Assembly: GCA_025403435.1 (NCBI GenBank)
Contig: CM046354.1
Coordinates: 35,491,533 to 35,555,532 of the forward strand
Reading direction: 5' to 3'
DNA from: Artocarpus heterophyllus
Taxonomy: Eukaryota; Streptophyta; Magnoliopsida; Rosales; Moraceae
DNA: 64,000 nucleotides
This document shows positions 34,749-47,159 of the stretch, piece after piece; positions within the stretch are counted from its first letter, which is position 1, and each line of letters starts with the position of its first letter. The position numbers and the translations under genes are program-made. The notes beneath the pieces were generated by a model, which was not told the DNA's origin, did no database searches, and saw nothing but the letters and a program-made list of their open reading frames with translations.

Positions 34749-37106
34749 TCAAAACAGTTGCGGATAGTTAACCCTCATGTCATCTTCACATTCCCATGTA
34801 GCTTCTTCCACTTGGTGATTTCGCCATAAAACTTTGACCAAAGGAATTTCTTTATTCTCAAGATTTTAGTCTTCCAATCTAAAATCTCCACTGGCTTTTC
34901 TTCGTAGTTGAGGTCATCTCGAATTTTGATCACCTATGGCTTGATCACGTACGTAGGATCTGGGACATACTTCTTGAGCATAGAAACATGAAACACATCG
35001 TGAATGGCTGACATTTTTTATGGCAATCTCAATTGATAAGCTACTTTGCCTATCTGCTTCACGATTCATAAGGTCCGATAAAATCTCAGGTTCAACTTGC
35101 CTTTCCTTCTGAACCTCATGACTCCTTTCATTGGCACAATCTTTAGGAACACAAAATCATCTACAGTGAATTCTAAGGGCCTTCTTCTTTTATCAGCATA
35201 GCACTTCTGATGACTTTGAGTGGTCTCAATTCTCTTCCTTATTACTTTTGTCATTTTAGAAGTCTAGTTGACAAAGTCAGTGTTCTCGTTAACATCGCTT
35301 TCCATCATCTTCTTTTCACCAGCTTCATGTACCTACATTTCTGTCCATATAGAGCCTTATGAAGTGCAACTTAGTTCCCTTTGTAGTCTACACACTTTTC
35401 CAAAACTTAGACGTGAACCTATCGTCATGATCGGAGATGATAGACTTAGGAATTCCATGAAGTCGCACAATTTCCTTGACATAGAGTTCTATTAACCACT
35501 CCATAGAGTACGTGATCTTAACGGGAATGAAATGTGTCATCTTCGTTAGTTGGTCGACAACAACCCAAATAGCATCATATCCATTCATAGTCTTGGGCAA
35601 ACCGGTGATGAAATCCATTGCAATCTCTTCCCATTTTCACTTTGGTATCTGAATTGACTGCAAATTGCCGCCAAGTCTTTGGTGTTCAGCTTTTACTTGC
35701 TAACATGTTAAACATTTCTTCACATACATTGCAACGCCATGCTTCATACCAAACCACCAAAAAATGCCCCTTAGATCGTTGTACATCTTTGTTGCACTGG
35801 GATGAATACAGCAAGGAGTATCATGAATTTCTACTAAAATTCTTTCCCTTAAGCCGTCAACATTGGGAACACATAAGCAGTTTTGGAGATATAGAGTTCC
35901 ATCATCCACAATACGAAACTCTTCACATTTTCCATCTTTGATTTCCTACACAATCCTTGCGAGGCTTACATCTCTGTCTCGCTTACTTTGAATCTCATCA
36001 AACAGTGATGGAGCAAGAATCTATGCTAAAAGCTACCCCGTTATGATTTCCAAACCGAAGTCTAGAATTTCTTTCCTCAAAGGCAGAGACATCACTTATA
36101 ATGACATCAACATTGCAGCCGTCTTCCTACTCAGAGCATCAGCTACTCGATTAGCCTTTCTTGGATGATAAAGGATTTCACAATCATAATCCTTCACCAG
36201 CTCCAGCCATCTCCGCTATCTAATATTCAGGTCCTTCTGAGTAAAGTAAACACTTTAAACTTTGATGATCAGTGAAGATCTTACATTGAACTCTATACAA
36301 GTAATGTCTCCATGTCTTTAGTGCAAAAACTACAGCCACTAACTCGAGGTTAGGAGTAAGATAGTTCTTCTCATAATCCCTTTGTTGTCTCGAGGCATAA
36401 GTGATCACTTTGTCATTCTACATCAAAACATCACCAAGGCCCATCTTAGAAGCATCACTGTAAATTACAAACCTGTCGTTTCTTTCAGGAATGGCCAAGG
36501 CTGGAGTTATAGTCAATCTTTTCTTCAGTTCTTGGAAACTCTTCTTGCATGCATCTATCCATTCAAACTTTTTTCCTTTTCGAGTTAGATTTGTGAGAGG
36601 CACTGCTATCTTGGAGAAGTCTTCAGCAAACTTTCGTTAGTAACTAGCTAGACCCAAGAAGCTCCTTATCTCACTTGCATTCTTCAGTTGTTTCTAGTTG
36701 AGAATAGCTTCTACTTTAGCAGCTTGACAAATCATCGGAAACACTTCTGAGAATGTTTGCATTATGCAACATCTTCAATCTTTGCCTTTTCTTTCTGACT
36801 TTTGTCCACAATGTTTGCCAGATAACCTATGCAGCTACTTGCTAATAGTTTCTTTGCTTTCATGGCTAATGAAAACATACTTGGTTTCTTTCTGGACTCG
36901 ACCACATACATGAACACTTGTTCACCTTCTGGATGGAAGATCACATTTTGTTTTTGGCAATTGATTGAAGTATTGTACTTACTTAGAAAATCCATTCCAT
37001 GAATCATGTCGTAATCATACATATTGATCACAATAAGGTTGATGAAGAGTTCCCTTTTAGAAATCCATAGAGGAACAGTACATAAATAGTGTGTAGACAT
37101 CATCAC
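34749..37106 (-). pseudogene. pol: pol of gypsy-B, RT core deleted
   Basis: The protease region at 36762-37106 has the YDMIHGMDFLSKYN block. It passes almost at once into the RT thumb and RNase H connection (36418-36603, WIDACKKSFQELKKRL). The palm with the catalytic Asp residues is therefore missing, a deletion of several hundred bases relative to gypsy-3. RNase H (36220-36408, [13 protein letters not shown]), the HHCC zinc region (35700-35909), integrase core (35388-35618, MDFITGLPK to [11 protein letters not shown]) and C-terminus (35066-35254) follow. A tail with IPLVKVLW and EEATWE ends in a stop at 34751-34749. Several stops and shifts are present. It is clearly diverged from the gypsy-2/3/C group. 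Confidence 0.82.
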
Positions 37107-38493
37107 TTCCCCAGAGGGTAGTGTCTAAGTGAATCCCTATCTCATTGGTTCTAAATGAACCCCTTACTTCTTAGCAAAGGATGATGATACAAAAGAATTT
37201 GTGGTACCGTATCAAAGAGAGCATGTACATTAATAGAGAGGCTCAAAATCTAACCTATGACCACATTAGAGGCTTTAGCCGCCACCTGTTCTTTTGTCAT
37301 GGCATAAATGTAGGCATTGGTAGGTGAGGCTTCAAGTATTCCTCGGTTAATCAATAGTCCCTCTAAGGCAACTTGCATCTGATGGAGTTGGGCATGAGGA
37401 ACTCTCTATTGGGCTTGAACATTAGTCTGGTTGGGGCAGTTCTTGGTGAAGTGGTCTTCGTATCCATAGATAAAACATTGGTTGGCCCCCAAACGACATT
37501 CACCTAGATGTTTCTTTCCATATTTGGTGCATGGCTGAATCTGCTTGTTCTTGTTGTTGTTCTAGCCACCACCCTGTTTCTTGTTGCTTTGACTCTACTA
37601 GTTCTCCTTTTCTCTTGTTGTTCTTCCAGTTTTGGTTGTTATTGTTGTTATTTCTGTTTTAGGGTCGATTTTGTGTGTTTGTATTGTTCGCCAATTGACC
37701 TAGTTGAGGCTGGTTTCTTCTTAGCTTTGATAGGTGAAATTCAGCTTATTGTGCCCTCATGAAAACCTGTTTCTATTCTCTGGGTGGACTTGCTCCATTA
37801 GCAATTGCCGCAAACTCTAGCCTGCTCTGATCAATCTTCTAGCCCTTTCACTTTCATCACTAACCATCCCTGGGTAGAGTCATGCCAACTGGTCAAATTT
37901 AGCCACCATATCATTAACCGACATGTCTCCTTGGCATAGGTTCTTGAACTCATCATAATGCTTCTGAATAATAGTCATATGGAAGAACTTCGTGTTGAAT
38001 TCATGAACAAAATCAGCCCATGTCACCTCGTTAACATTCCTGTTCTATTTGATTCTATCCCACCAGATTCTAGCCTCCATAGTGAGGCAGTACGAGGCAC
38101 AGAGGACCTTCTCGTTTTCAGTGAAACCCATAAGCTTCAAGTGGCTTCAATTGTCTTCAACCATCATTGAGTGACTAGAGGATCCTTAGAACCTTCAAAA
38201 TCTACTGGCTTGACTCTTTTCCATCTAACTAATAGTGGTTCCCGGTAGATCGTTCTTGGTTCTAGTGTAGGAGCTGGAACTTCATCTCATTGTGGCTGGG
38301 GAGGAGGATGAGGCACGTTCTCACCTTGTCTTTCGCCTCCTTGGCTATTGGCTTTGAGTTCCTCTATTTCTCATCTTTCATCTTGGAGTTGCCTTTGTAG
38401 TTCGGTGATCATCGTCATCAGTCTTTCATTGGTCTGATTGTCGTTAGCAGCAGCAGCTTCAGCACGAGTTTGGATTCTTCTACGTCCTAGCAT
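37107..38493 (-). pseudogene. gag: gag of gypsy-B, decayed
   Basis: The likely start is ATG at 38493 (MLGRRRIQTRAEAAA), followed by a predicted coiled stretch (QTNERLMTMITELQRQLQ). Then come Retrotrans_gag remnants (around 38150-37850) and a zinc-knuckle region at about 37440-37520, where a CFIYGYEDHFTKNC motif has lost its second Cys. In-frame stops occur early. A Gln-rich linker lies antisense to the hydrophobic plus frame at 37508-37762. Confidence 0.72.
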
Positions 38494-38710
38494 CTTTGAT
38501 TTCCTAAAGAATTTTGAACTTAGGAATAAACTTCCAATTTTATTGGATGAGATAGGATTTCACTACTCATTTATGCACTAGAGCATTTATCATTATACCT
38601 CTAAATCTTATATTTATCATTAAACTTACAACCTTAACATTTAAATAAAAAGTATACTTACCTTAAGGACTTGAACTGATGTGTGGCAGTATGAATTGAA
38701 AATGAAAATT

Positions 38711-38723
38711 CTATCTGATACCA
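38711..38723 (-). other. PBS of gypsy-B
   Basis: The minus strand reads TGGTATCAGATAG, five bases after the 5' LTR end, an iMet-type site with 3' mismatches. Confidence 0.75.
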
Positions 38724-38728
38724 AAGCC

Positions 38729-41030
38729 TGTAACGCCCCCTTATGGACGTTATAGATGTCATTACATTCATCCATGTTACCATCACTGTAGATAAACTAT
38801 TTTAATTTAAAACATAGTTTGGAAACATATCCCGGGATCTATGCATACATTTATATATATATTTAGAAGCATTATTTATTAAACTACTTATTACTATATA
38901 TATTTCTTAAATAGTTTATCAGCATCAAACAATGAAACCATAATTTAAATAATAATTAAAACAACCTTTAAAATGTGTTTAAATAGTTCGGTAGGTCGAA
39001 CTACAGACATCGGTAGGCCGAATATGACCAGCAGTCTGAACTTCAACCATCGGCAAGCCATCAGAGGCTCTACAAAATCAAAATTTTAAACACTTGAATT
39101 GGTAGGCCAGTACCATTATCAACAGTCCGGCCAGTAATGGCCAACAAGCCGATCTTCTATCAAAATAAAATAAGTTAAAAACAAGTCCCAAATCTCAAAG
39201 TGCAAAAAACAAACATACAGAGAAATAAAAACATAGTTTATAAATTTTAAAACTTCTTTCTTGGTGTCTTCCATTTTCAATCCATCGAGCATAGCTAACA
39301 CGCTCGTCCTTGCCCTCCACCTATTCCATGATCTTTTTACCTTTATCTACAAGATGATGTAAAACTAAGTAAGCAAAAGCTTAGTAAGTACACTTTACAA
39401 TCTCACAACATAAAACATTTTATGAACATCTTGATGCAATATCATATCATAATCATTGTTAACATAATAATGCACTTGGCACAATTTCATATAGAACATA
39501 TCATTCATTAACGTTGCCCATATTAAAACTTCATTCATTTTATCTTTGGGGCCCAAGTGTTGCACCATTATCATCATCGTAGGCATGTCGTCATGAGAAG
39601 AGAGGTAGCTAAGCCCAAACCAAACATAACATCATAAACATAAACATAACATAACATAGGGTGTGCAACACTTATTTAGGTGATACGTATATACATATAT
39701 ATACTTTTATGCTTTGAAATACATCATCATCAAAACATGTATAACTTTTTATACATCAAAATTTTCATAATAAAACATCATATATAATCATCATGGAAAT
39801 CATCATAAAACCATCATGAACATAGATTTCCAACTTTTTATAAACTTCATCATGTTGTTGGTGAAAATGTACTTACTTAATTAGCTTACTAAACCTTAAT
39901 TTTAGATGATGTCGTTGCGGTCTCGATGTGCTCACCTCTTAGAAAGTTCATGTCATACATTCATATACAAAAATGAAATTATCATTCAGCTTCATGGGAT
40001 CATCCAATACCATATTACATCACACATATATTCTTCTATTGAGAACATTAATCCATAACACATTTTATTAGCCCTTTAAAACATTAGAACAAAGCTGCCA
40101 ATAGAGAATGTTGCCTAACCCTAATGAATTCATAGCTCAATAACTTTCAATTCACACAAAATTAAAGCATGAGACTCTACAGAGACAAAACTAACATATA
40201 AATATAATATCTTCAATTTTTGTTGGTCATAAAAATTCCATTAAACAATTAAAACAAGTCACATATCATACCACATAGAAACTGTCAATGACAACAAAGT
40301 AGTGAGCAGTCCTAACTTACATTCATATAATAAAGTATTTATATCTCAAAATAATTCCACAAAAATCCTACATGTAATAGACACCTAAAACTATAACATA
40401 TTCGAAAATTACCTTTAAATAAATTCAAAACAATCCAAAACATACATTAGAATTCGAGATAAAAATAAACCCCAACATATCAGGTAGTGAGTTACACATG
40501 ATCGTCATTCTCAAACAAATAAAATAAACTTATTTAGACTCTAAAATTTTCATGACAACCTATTAACATAAAAATACAGAACCACAAAAAGTTTCATTAC
40601 CAAATAAATTCGTTTACTCATACAAAAAGTCACACAACAAGAAGTCCAAAAATTCACTGATAGAACAACTATAAAACGTAACCTTAATGAAACTACAATA
40701 ACACATAAAATATTAATCATATCACCATGAAGCTTTCCAGTTCAACAATTAATATATGCATGAATATATATGCCAAATTCTTGTGAAATAACATTCATTT
40801 GCCTTATATACATTATAAATGACATATAACATTACTCATAAATAAATATTCAATTTCTACCTTGTGTACATCATAAATGACATGAACAGCTTGAACACAT
40901 CAATTTCGCATGACCATCACCTGTCATCATACTAAAATAATGGTCAATAACAGTATTTCATAAGAAAAAAATACTTAACGTCATTATATTTCTAACATTA
41001 ACCGTTACATGAAAAATGATAGGTGTTGCA
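38729..41030 (-). repeat. 5' LTR of gypsy-B (2.3 kb)
   Basis: On the plus strand it runs from TGTAACGCCCCC to GGTGTTGCA. It is unusually long and AT-rich. A decayed palindrome cluster lies at 38985-39140, in the same relative region of the LTR as in gypsy-3. Near 39375 an AAGCTTAGTAAGT block resembles the conserved block of the other gypsy LTRs. No coding sequence is seen in it. Confidence 0.82.
38985..39140. repeat. Decayed CGGTAGGCCG palindrome cluster (gypsy-B LTR)
   Basis: At least six degenerate units are visible, for example TTCGGTAGGTCGAAC, ATCGGTAGGCCGAA, ATCGGCAAGCCAT, TTGGTAGGCCAG and CCGGCCAGTAATGGCC. Orientation and spacing are as in the other clusters. Confidence 0.72.
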
Positions 41031-44000
41031 TTTTTGAAACATCGACACATGGCACATCGTGAACATGAGAGAGCTCAAAGGAAGATCAAGTCGATAAGCA
41101 ACTATGTCAACACGTTGAGTAGTCTTGAACAGTCCGATGTACCTCAGCGCGAGTTTAACACTCACACCAAAACGCGACATACCTTTATGTGGTGAAACCT
41201 TCGAGTAATCAAAGTCTCCCACTTCGAATTCCAAAGTGTGGCGTCTCCTTTCAACATAACTCTTTTGCCTACTTTGAACCACTTTTAGACAACCACGAAT
41301 CACAATGACTTTTTTGTTGCTCTCACAGATCTCATCAGCTCCAATGACGATCTTGTCTTTCGGTTCTACCCAACACACTAGCGATCGACACAGTCTTCAA
41401 TAGAGTGCTTCAAACGGTGCCATACCGATGCTCCCTTGATAACTATTGTTGTATTTGAACTATGCCAAATGTAGATGCTTCCTCTAGTTACTACAAAAAT
41501 CCAACACATAAGCACGTAGCATATCTTCTAGAACCTTAATGACTCACTTAGTTTGCTCATCGGTCTGAGGATGAAAAGCTATGCTGAAATTCAAATCTAT
41601 GCCCAAAGCTTCCTAGAAACTCCTCCAATACTTGGCATTAAATTGGGTGTCCCAATTGAAAGTTATGGATAAAGGAACTCTATGCAACCTCACTATGTTC
41701 TCCAGATATAGCTCTCTTAGAACTTTTAGAAAACTCCATTGATCTAAAAGGTATGAAATTCGTCGATTTTGTCAACCTATCGACAATGACCCAAATTGCA
41801 TCGTGCCTTTGCTTTGTCCTTGGCAAACCAATGAGAAAATCCATCGTAACATGTTCCTATTGCCACCTTGGAATGGGAAGTGGCTGAAGCTGTCCCGCGG
41901 GCTTCTGATGTTCGGCTTTCACTTGAGGACAAGTTACACACTTAGCAACGTACTCTAGAACATCCTTTCTCATGCCTCTCCACTAATATTGCCTCTTCAA
42001 ATCGTGATACAACTTCATGCTCCCTAGATGAATAGTGAATCAAGACTTGAGAGCTTCATCCATTATGGCCTTCATCACTTCTACCATCATAGGTACTGCC
42101 AGATGTTCCATGAAGTACAACGATCCATCTGCATGTATTCTCCATCTTTAGATTGCTCCCTATTCTGAATCCGTGTCCATATTCCTTGTGGATGCTGGTC
42201 TCACCATTGGTTCTGCTTCACCATCTAAACAAGAGCCGGGGTTGACTCCATATGATACATTGAAACTTAATCGCAATCTTCATACTATTGTAGTCTATAC
42301 TCACTCACTATTGCATCTCTTTTCTAGTCCTCAAGTGCCAAACAAGCGATAATCCCTGAAGACTTCCTACTGAGCACATCGGCAACTATGTTGGCCTTTC
42401 TTAGATGATACTATAGCGCGAAGTCATAGTCTTCAATGCATTCCATCCACCTTCGTTGCCTCTGATTCAAATCCCTCTATGTGAACAAATACTTCAAACT
42501 CCTATGATCCAAGAAAACCTAAAATGTTGCCCCATAGAGATAGCATCTCAAGACCTTTAGCACATGAATCACTACAGTAAGCTCTAAGTTATGAGTAGGG
42601 TAGTTCTACTCATGAGGCCTTAGCTATCGTGATTCATATGTCACTACTCTTCCATGTTGCTGTAGGAAACATCCAAGTCAATGTTCTGAGGCATCAGTAT
42701 AAACTTCATACGGCTCATCACTATTTGGGATAATCAATACTAGAGCGGTGGTCAATCGATTCTTCAACTCTTGAAAGGCAAACTCACATTCTTCATCCCA
42801 TTCAAACTTGGCATTCTTCCTAATCAATCATGATAACAGAGCTATTGTCTTCAAGAAGTCCTTCACAAACTTCTTGTAGTATCCTACGAGTCCCAAGAAA
42901 CTATAGATCTCTGCCACATTCCTCGGTCATTCCAAGTACACTATGGCCTCCACCTTGGACGGATCCATTGAAGTACCTTGGTCGGAGATAATATGTCCCA
43001 AAAACTTAACCTTGGTCAACTAAAATTTGTACTTTTTCTTCTTGGCATATAGTTGGTGCTCTTGCAGAGTCTGAAGCATGATCCTTAGATGATGCTGTGC
43101 TTTTCTTAGCTCTTAGAATAGATCAGTATGTCATCAATAAACACGATGACAAACTAATCTAGATAAGGCCTAAAAATCCTATTCATGAAGGTTGCTAGAG
43201 TATTTTTTAACCGAAATGGCACCACTAGAAACTTGAAATATCCATACTAGGTCCTGAAGGCTATTTTGGCATATCCTCTTCCTTAATTCTGAGCTGATGA
43301 TATCTGGATCACAAGTCTATCTGTGAAAAGTATCGGGAACCTCCTAGCTGATCGAATAACTCATCAATCCTCAGCAATGGATACTCATTCTTCACGGTGA
43401 CTCAATTCAACTATCGAGAATCAATAAATAATCTAAGGGTACCATCATGCTTCTTGGCGAATAAAACCATTGCATCCCACGATGATGTACTATTTCAAAT
43501 ATACCCTTTGTTTGTAAACTCCTGAAACTGCTTTCTTAATTCCTTTATTTCTACCAGACCAATCAGATATGGTGCTACAAAAATCAGAGCTGTCCTCGAA
43601 AGCAATTCAATACTAAACTAAATTTTTTGGTGCAGTGGTAATCTTGGTAACTCATCGAGGAAAACATCATCTAACTCATCAACCACTGGTATCACTGTAT
43701 TTCTCTTTGAGGTAGTAGCCTCTTCCTCTAGACTCATAAGAAGGGCATAACAAGCCAGATTCTTTCATCCTTCAAGACATGCCTTTATGAGACGCTCACT
43801 TATCACTTGATCATTACCAACCTAGTAAGTGATTGTTGTCCCCTTATTAGACACTAAGGTGACAATCTACAATAGCGTTATACCTGGACAACCAGTCCAT
43901 TTCTAAGATTACATCATATGAACTCATGGGAATTACAATCAAATTACTCTTTAGAGTCTCACCCCTAATCATTATTTTACAAGATTTACATATACAATTC

Positions 44001-44210
44001 ATACACAACACCCCCCCCCCCCCCGCCCCCCGAAGGGTGAGGTAATAATCAAACGCTCGTTAAATTCTTCTATTCTTGATTCCAAGGGATGTACAAATGA
44101 ACTCGAAATAAGAAAATATGTGGCATCAGTATCAAATAGAACATGTGCTAGAGATTGAAAAACTAAAAACCATATTGTTGACAACTGCATTGCCAGTCTG
44201 TGCATCTGAA
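41031..44210 (-). pseudogene. pol: pol of gypsy-C, heavily decayed
   Basis: Protease at 43999-44205 reads LFDTDATYFLIS (DTG to DTD, as in gypsy-2) and is then disrupted by an expanded G run (plus C run 44011-44031). RT (about 43560-42830) keeps recognisable phrases such as [22 protein letters not shown] but has a stop every few codons. RNase H, HHCC and integrase regions are visible between 42760 and 41400. The last open piece (40998-41378, real to 41031) covers the integrase C-terminus (RQKSYVERRR, KLALRYIG). Confidence 0.8.
44011..44031. repeat. C homopolymer expansion in gypsy-C protease
   Basis: Fourteen C, one G, then six C replace the short CCCGCCCC of gypsy-3 (about 63710-63717). On the coding strand it yields a run of Gly codons and a frame shift. 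It is a slippage-type expansion in a dead gene, or possibly an assembly or sequencing artefact. Confidence 0.8.
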
Positions 44211-45377
44211 CTCCCTAAAGTCATGGTATGAACTTGAGCTAGAGTCTTCCCTTTTCCTCTATTTGCATTGCTAGGTCCAAGGTTGATCGGGCGATATTGT
44301 TGTGGTGGAGGAGACTGCACATAAGCCATACTGGGCACTCGATATTGTAGGCCATTGTGCTAGAAGTTCTACGCTGATATCTTTATGATAGGTACTACAG
44401 CTACTGAGTAGTGAACTAATGAAACTATAGTTGAGGGAGTTCCTGAGGTGGAGGTAGGGTCTGAGGTTGAGGCTGATGGCTTACACCTTCTCCAGGTTGG
44501 AGTCCCTGTCGAGCATGCCTTATTGGGCAATTTCTCTTGATGTATCCCGATTGCTGGCAATAGTGACAATAGAAGTTGTAAGGATTGCTACGTCCACAAC
44601 TTGATGAACTGCTACTCCCACTATACACGTTACTTTGCTGATTCTTTCCTTGAGCCTGATGGTTGTCACCTCTCCTATTGCTCCTCTAAGGTCCTCCGGA
44701 TGTCCTTGCTCGGTTCTTGTAATAGAGAGCATAGTCGCTTTCCATAGATAAAGCTGATGATACTAAATCACTATAATTCCAAAGTCACAAGGCAACCAGT
44801 TGTCATCAAATGGATGCTTCAAGCCCTTCATAAAACTTAATACACTTTTTCCACTCAGACGCCAAGGCAGATGGAGTAAATCTGGCCAACTCAATAAACT
44901 TTGCCTTGTACTCTCAAACCGTCATATCACCTTGTTCTAGTCGATAGAATTCAGTGACCTTCTGATCCATATATCCTTGCAAAAAATATTGCTCATAGAA
45001 TAATTCTTCAAATCGGTCCCAATCAATATTCTTGTTGTTCTTAATGCATTTCGTCTACTTCCACCAAGTGTTCGCACTTCCTTGTAACTTATAGGCTGCA
45101 AATTCTACTCAATATTCCACTGGTACTCCTAGAGTGTCCAGATGTTTTGCCACTAAATCTAACCATTATTCAGCCTTCTGTGGGTCTCCATTTCCATCGA
45201 AAGTCAAAATAGATGTGCATCGAAACTCCTTAAGGTACTCATGCTAGTGAATCGCTCTGAATCCTCTGGCCTAGCCCTTACTGCCATCTGCCAAAAAGCA
45301 ACAAGCATTGCCACCATCATGCTTTCCTTATTAGCTGGATTCACGTCAGTTACAACTGGACGACGTCTAGGTGTCAT
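44211..45377 (-). pseudogene. gag: gag of gypsy-C
   Basis: ATG at 45377 gives MTPRRRPVV, the same opening as gypsy-2 (MAPRRRS). Retrotrans_gag remnants run from about 45200 to 44850. A Ser/Arg-rich linker precedes an intact-looking zinc knuckle, CX2CX4(Y)X4C, at about 44530-44575, in which the knuckle His position follows a Gly-Tyr instead of Gly-His. There are several stops. Confidence 0.75.
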
Positions 45378-45466
45378 TCTCTCAATTTTGAAAACAAATT
45401 CGAACTATCATTGGTATTTCATTGTTGTACCTATACATGCACAATTCCCAAGGTTCATAAACCTAG

Positions 45467-45479
45467 GGCTCTGATAACA
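45467..45479 (-). other. PBS of gypsy-C, mutated
   Basis: The minus strand reads TGTTATCAGAGCC, one base off the iMet-type TGGTATCAGAGCC, next to the LTR end at 45483. Confidence 0.75.
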
Positions 45480-45482
45480 TTT

Positions 45483-46411
45483 TGTCATGCCTCAAAATCT
45501 AGGAGGTGATGTGTCGGGTTAATTGGGTTAATTAAATCAAGTTTTTAATTAAAAATCACCAATTAAAAGATTAAGTTATATATGAAAACGTGATGGATTT
45601 AAAACTTTGGAAATTAAAACCCTTGGTATAATGCAACAATATGAGATATAATAATGAAAAAAGATAAATACGAGTTGGGCCTCATCGGACACACATTCGT
45701 GCACACACATAGTATCGGCAATAATTAAATTACAAGCACAGCCCAAACATAAAGGAAAGGATTAAAATATTACAAGCCTTGATTAAGTAAATGAAAAACC
45801 TAAATAGAGTTCCTACTGCTCTCAATTCCGCTCAATTGACTTGTAATCGGCCCTAAGCTGAAGTCCTCCTAGAAAGGGGAAAGTTTAAAACAAATAAAAA
45901 TATGAGCGAAGGGCTCAGCAGGACTAAGTTTTGGGGAACATTTTAATTTAAATATAAAATTTATCATTTCAAGAAAATATCTAGACAACAGAATAAATAA
46001 ATTCAATTCGAACGATTCTTACCAAAATAGCCCTTTGTTCTACTAAAAATGAATTCATTATCTTTTCTCGGGCAAACCATTAAATATCACCATCGTAGTG
46101 GGAAGAGAGATAGAGAGAGACAATGTGAGGGAAGAGAGAGAGAGAATTTGACAGAGAGTGAGAGTGAGGAAAGAAGAGAGGTGGGGAGAGAATAAATGGA
46201 GCTGGAGGGCAAATTGAAAATTCAAAAGGGACATATCGGGTATTTGACAAATTGTTTTGTTTAAAAATTCAAAGTAATAATTAAAATAATAAAGAGGTGA
46301 AGTAAATTGAAAAGTACCATAAAATAAGCAAATTAAGTTCAAATAACATTTAGGCACACTAATACACTATTTTACACATTAATTTCACTTAATTAAAATC
46401 TAGGGGTTACA
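45483..46411 (-). repeat. 5' LTR of gypsy-C (0.93 kb)
   Basis: On plus it runs from TGTCATGCC to GGGGTTACA. It aligns with both ends of the gypsy-3 LTR but jumps from the CACCATCGTAGTGG block (46088-46101) straight into the GA-rich start region (46105-46190), so about 1.2 kb including the palindrome array is missing. The GAGCGAAGGGCTCAGCAGGACTAAG block is kept at 45905. Confidence 0.8.
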
Positions 46412-47159
46412 GAGTAGTCTTCTAAACCATTATATAAATGTTTGGAAACTTGCTAGAACATTCTAGGTTACCCATCATTCCATAAAGTTCTAGAATGTAC
46501 ATTAGAAGGCCTCATGGCCTATAAAGAGGAGGAAAGGTCTGCATTTGGAATTAACCATGGCAACAACTATAATTTGTACCCTTTTTTATGAGAAGTAGAC
46601 GCTTTCTTAGTTAAATAACTCTCCATTTATTCTCTTGTTCTTTCCTTAGCCATTTACCTTATTGCTTGATGGTTGTTAGGTTGACTGAGCATCAAGAACG
46701 TGCTAAGTGTTGGTTGCATTGTAAAAAGACGGGGCCTTGACTTCTAGCTAAATAATGAGGTAATAGAATTGCATTCCCTGGGAACAAAATACTGCAAAAG
46801 AGCCCAACGTTGAGGAATAAAGTAATTACATCAAAAAAAGGCCTGCAAGAAAATAAAAAGAGTAGAACAAACAATACCATCAACTGTGCCTTTGGTGACT
46901 CCAGGCAAATAGACTTGTACCAGAATTCAACTCCTTGGCAATTACTAGCCTGTCTCTAATAGCCAATAATTATGTAGTGGGAAAGACTATTAAAGGAACC
47001 AGTAATCTTTCAATCCACACTTATAGGGCAATGCTGTGGACGAATGATTTGGGACGAGTCAAATTCAAACAAAAAACCTCCTACATTCTCAATAATATGG
47101 TCGGTGGCTTTTCAGCAATAGCAACAAGAATAAGCTTGCTTTTGTAATCGTCCTCCTCC
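46412..47159. other. Unassigned segment right of gypsy-C
   Basis: No domain was recognised. A plus-strand CCTATAAAGAGG motif at about 46518 looks like a TATA box, with a short CT-rich region near 46620-46650, so this may be part of an LTR or a promoter. Frames at 46692-46883 and 46935-47147 are not convincing. The right part may be the degenerate 3' end of the LINE. Confidence 0.35.

Larger units (their letters stand above)
34500..41030 (-). mobile_element. gypsy-B: Ty3/gypsy chromovirus-like element, decayed
   Basis: It reads right to left: 5' LTR 38729-41030, PBS at 38711-38723, gag from 38493, a pol lacking most of RT, a chromodomain-like tail ending at 34749, a polypurine tract and a 3' LTR remnant ending at 34712. 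Only about 210 bp of the 3' LTR match the 5' LTR. The right edge at 41030 sits inside the integrase of gypsy-C, so gypsy-B inserted there. Confidence 0.8.
41031..46411 (-). mobile_element. gypsy-C: Tekay-like Ty3/gypsy element, 3'-truncated by gypsy-B
   Basis: 5' LTR 45483-46411, PBS, gag and pol read right to left and stop in the integrase C-terminus at 41031, where gypsy-B is inserted. Proteins belong to the same subfamily as gypsy-2 and gypsy-3 but are more decayed. The chromodomain-like tail and 3' LTR are not found directly left of gypsy-B, so a deletion accompanied or followed the nesting. Confidence 0.8.

Noticed and set aside
37508..37762. Hydrophobic plus-strand frame
   Set aside because: It is antisense to the Gln/Asn-rich linker of gypsy-B gag.
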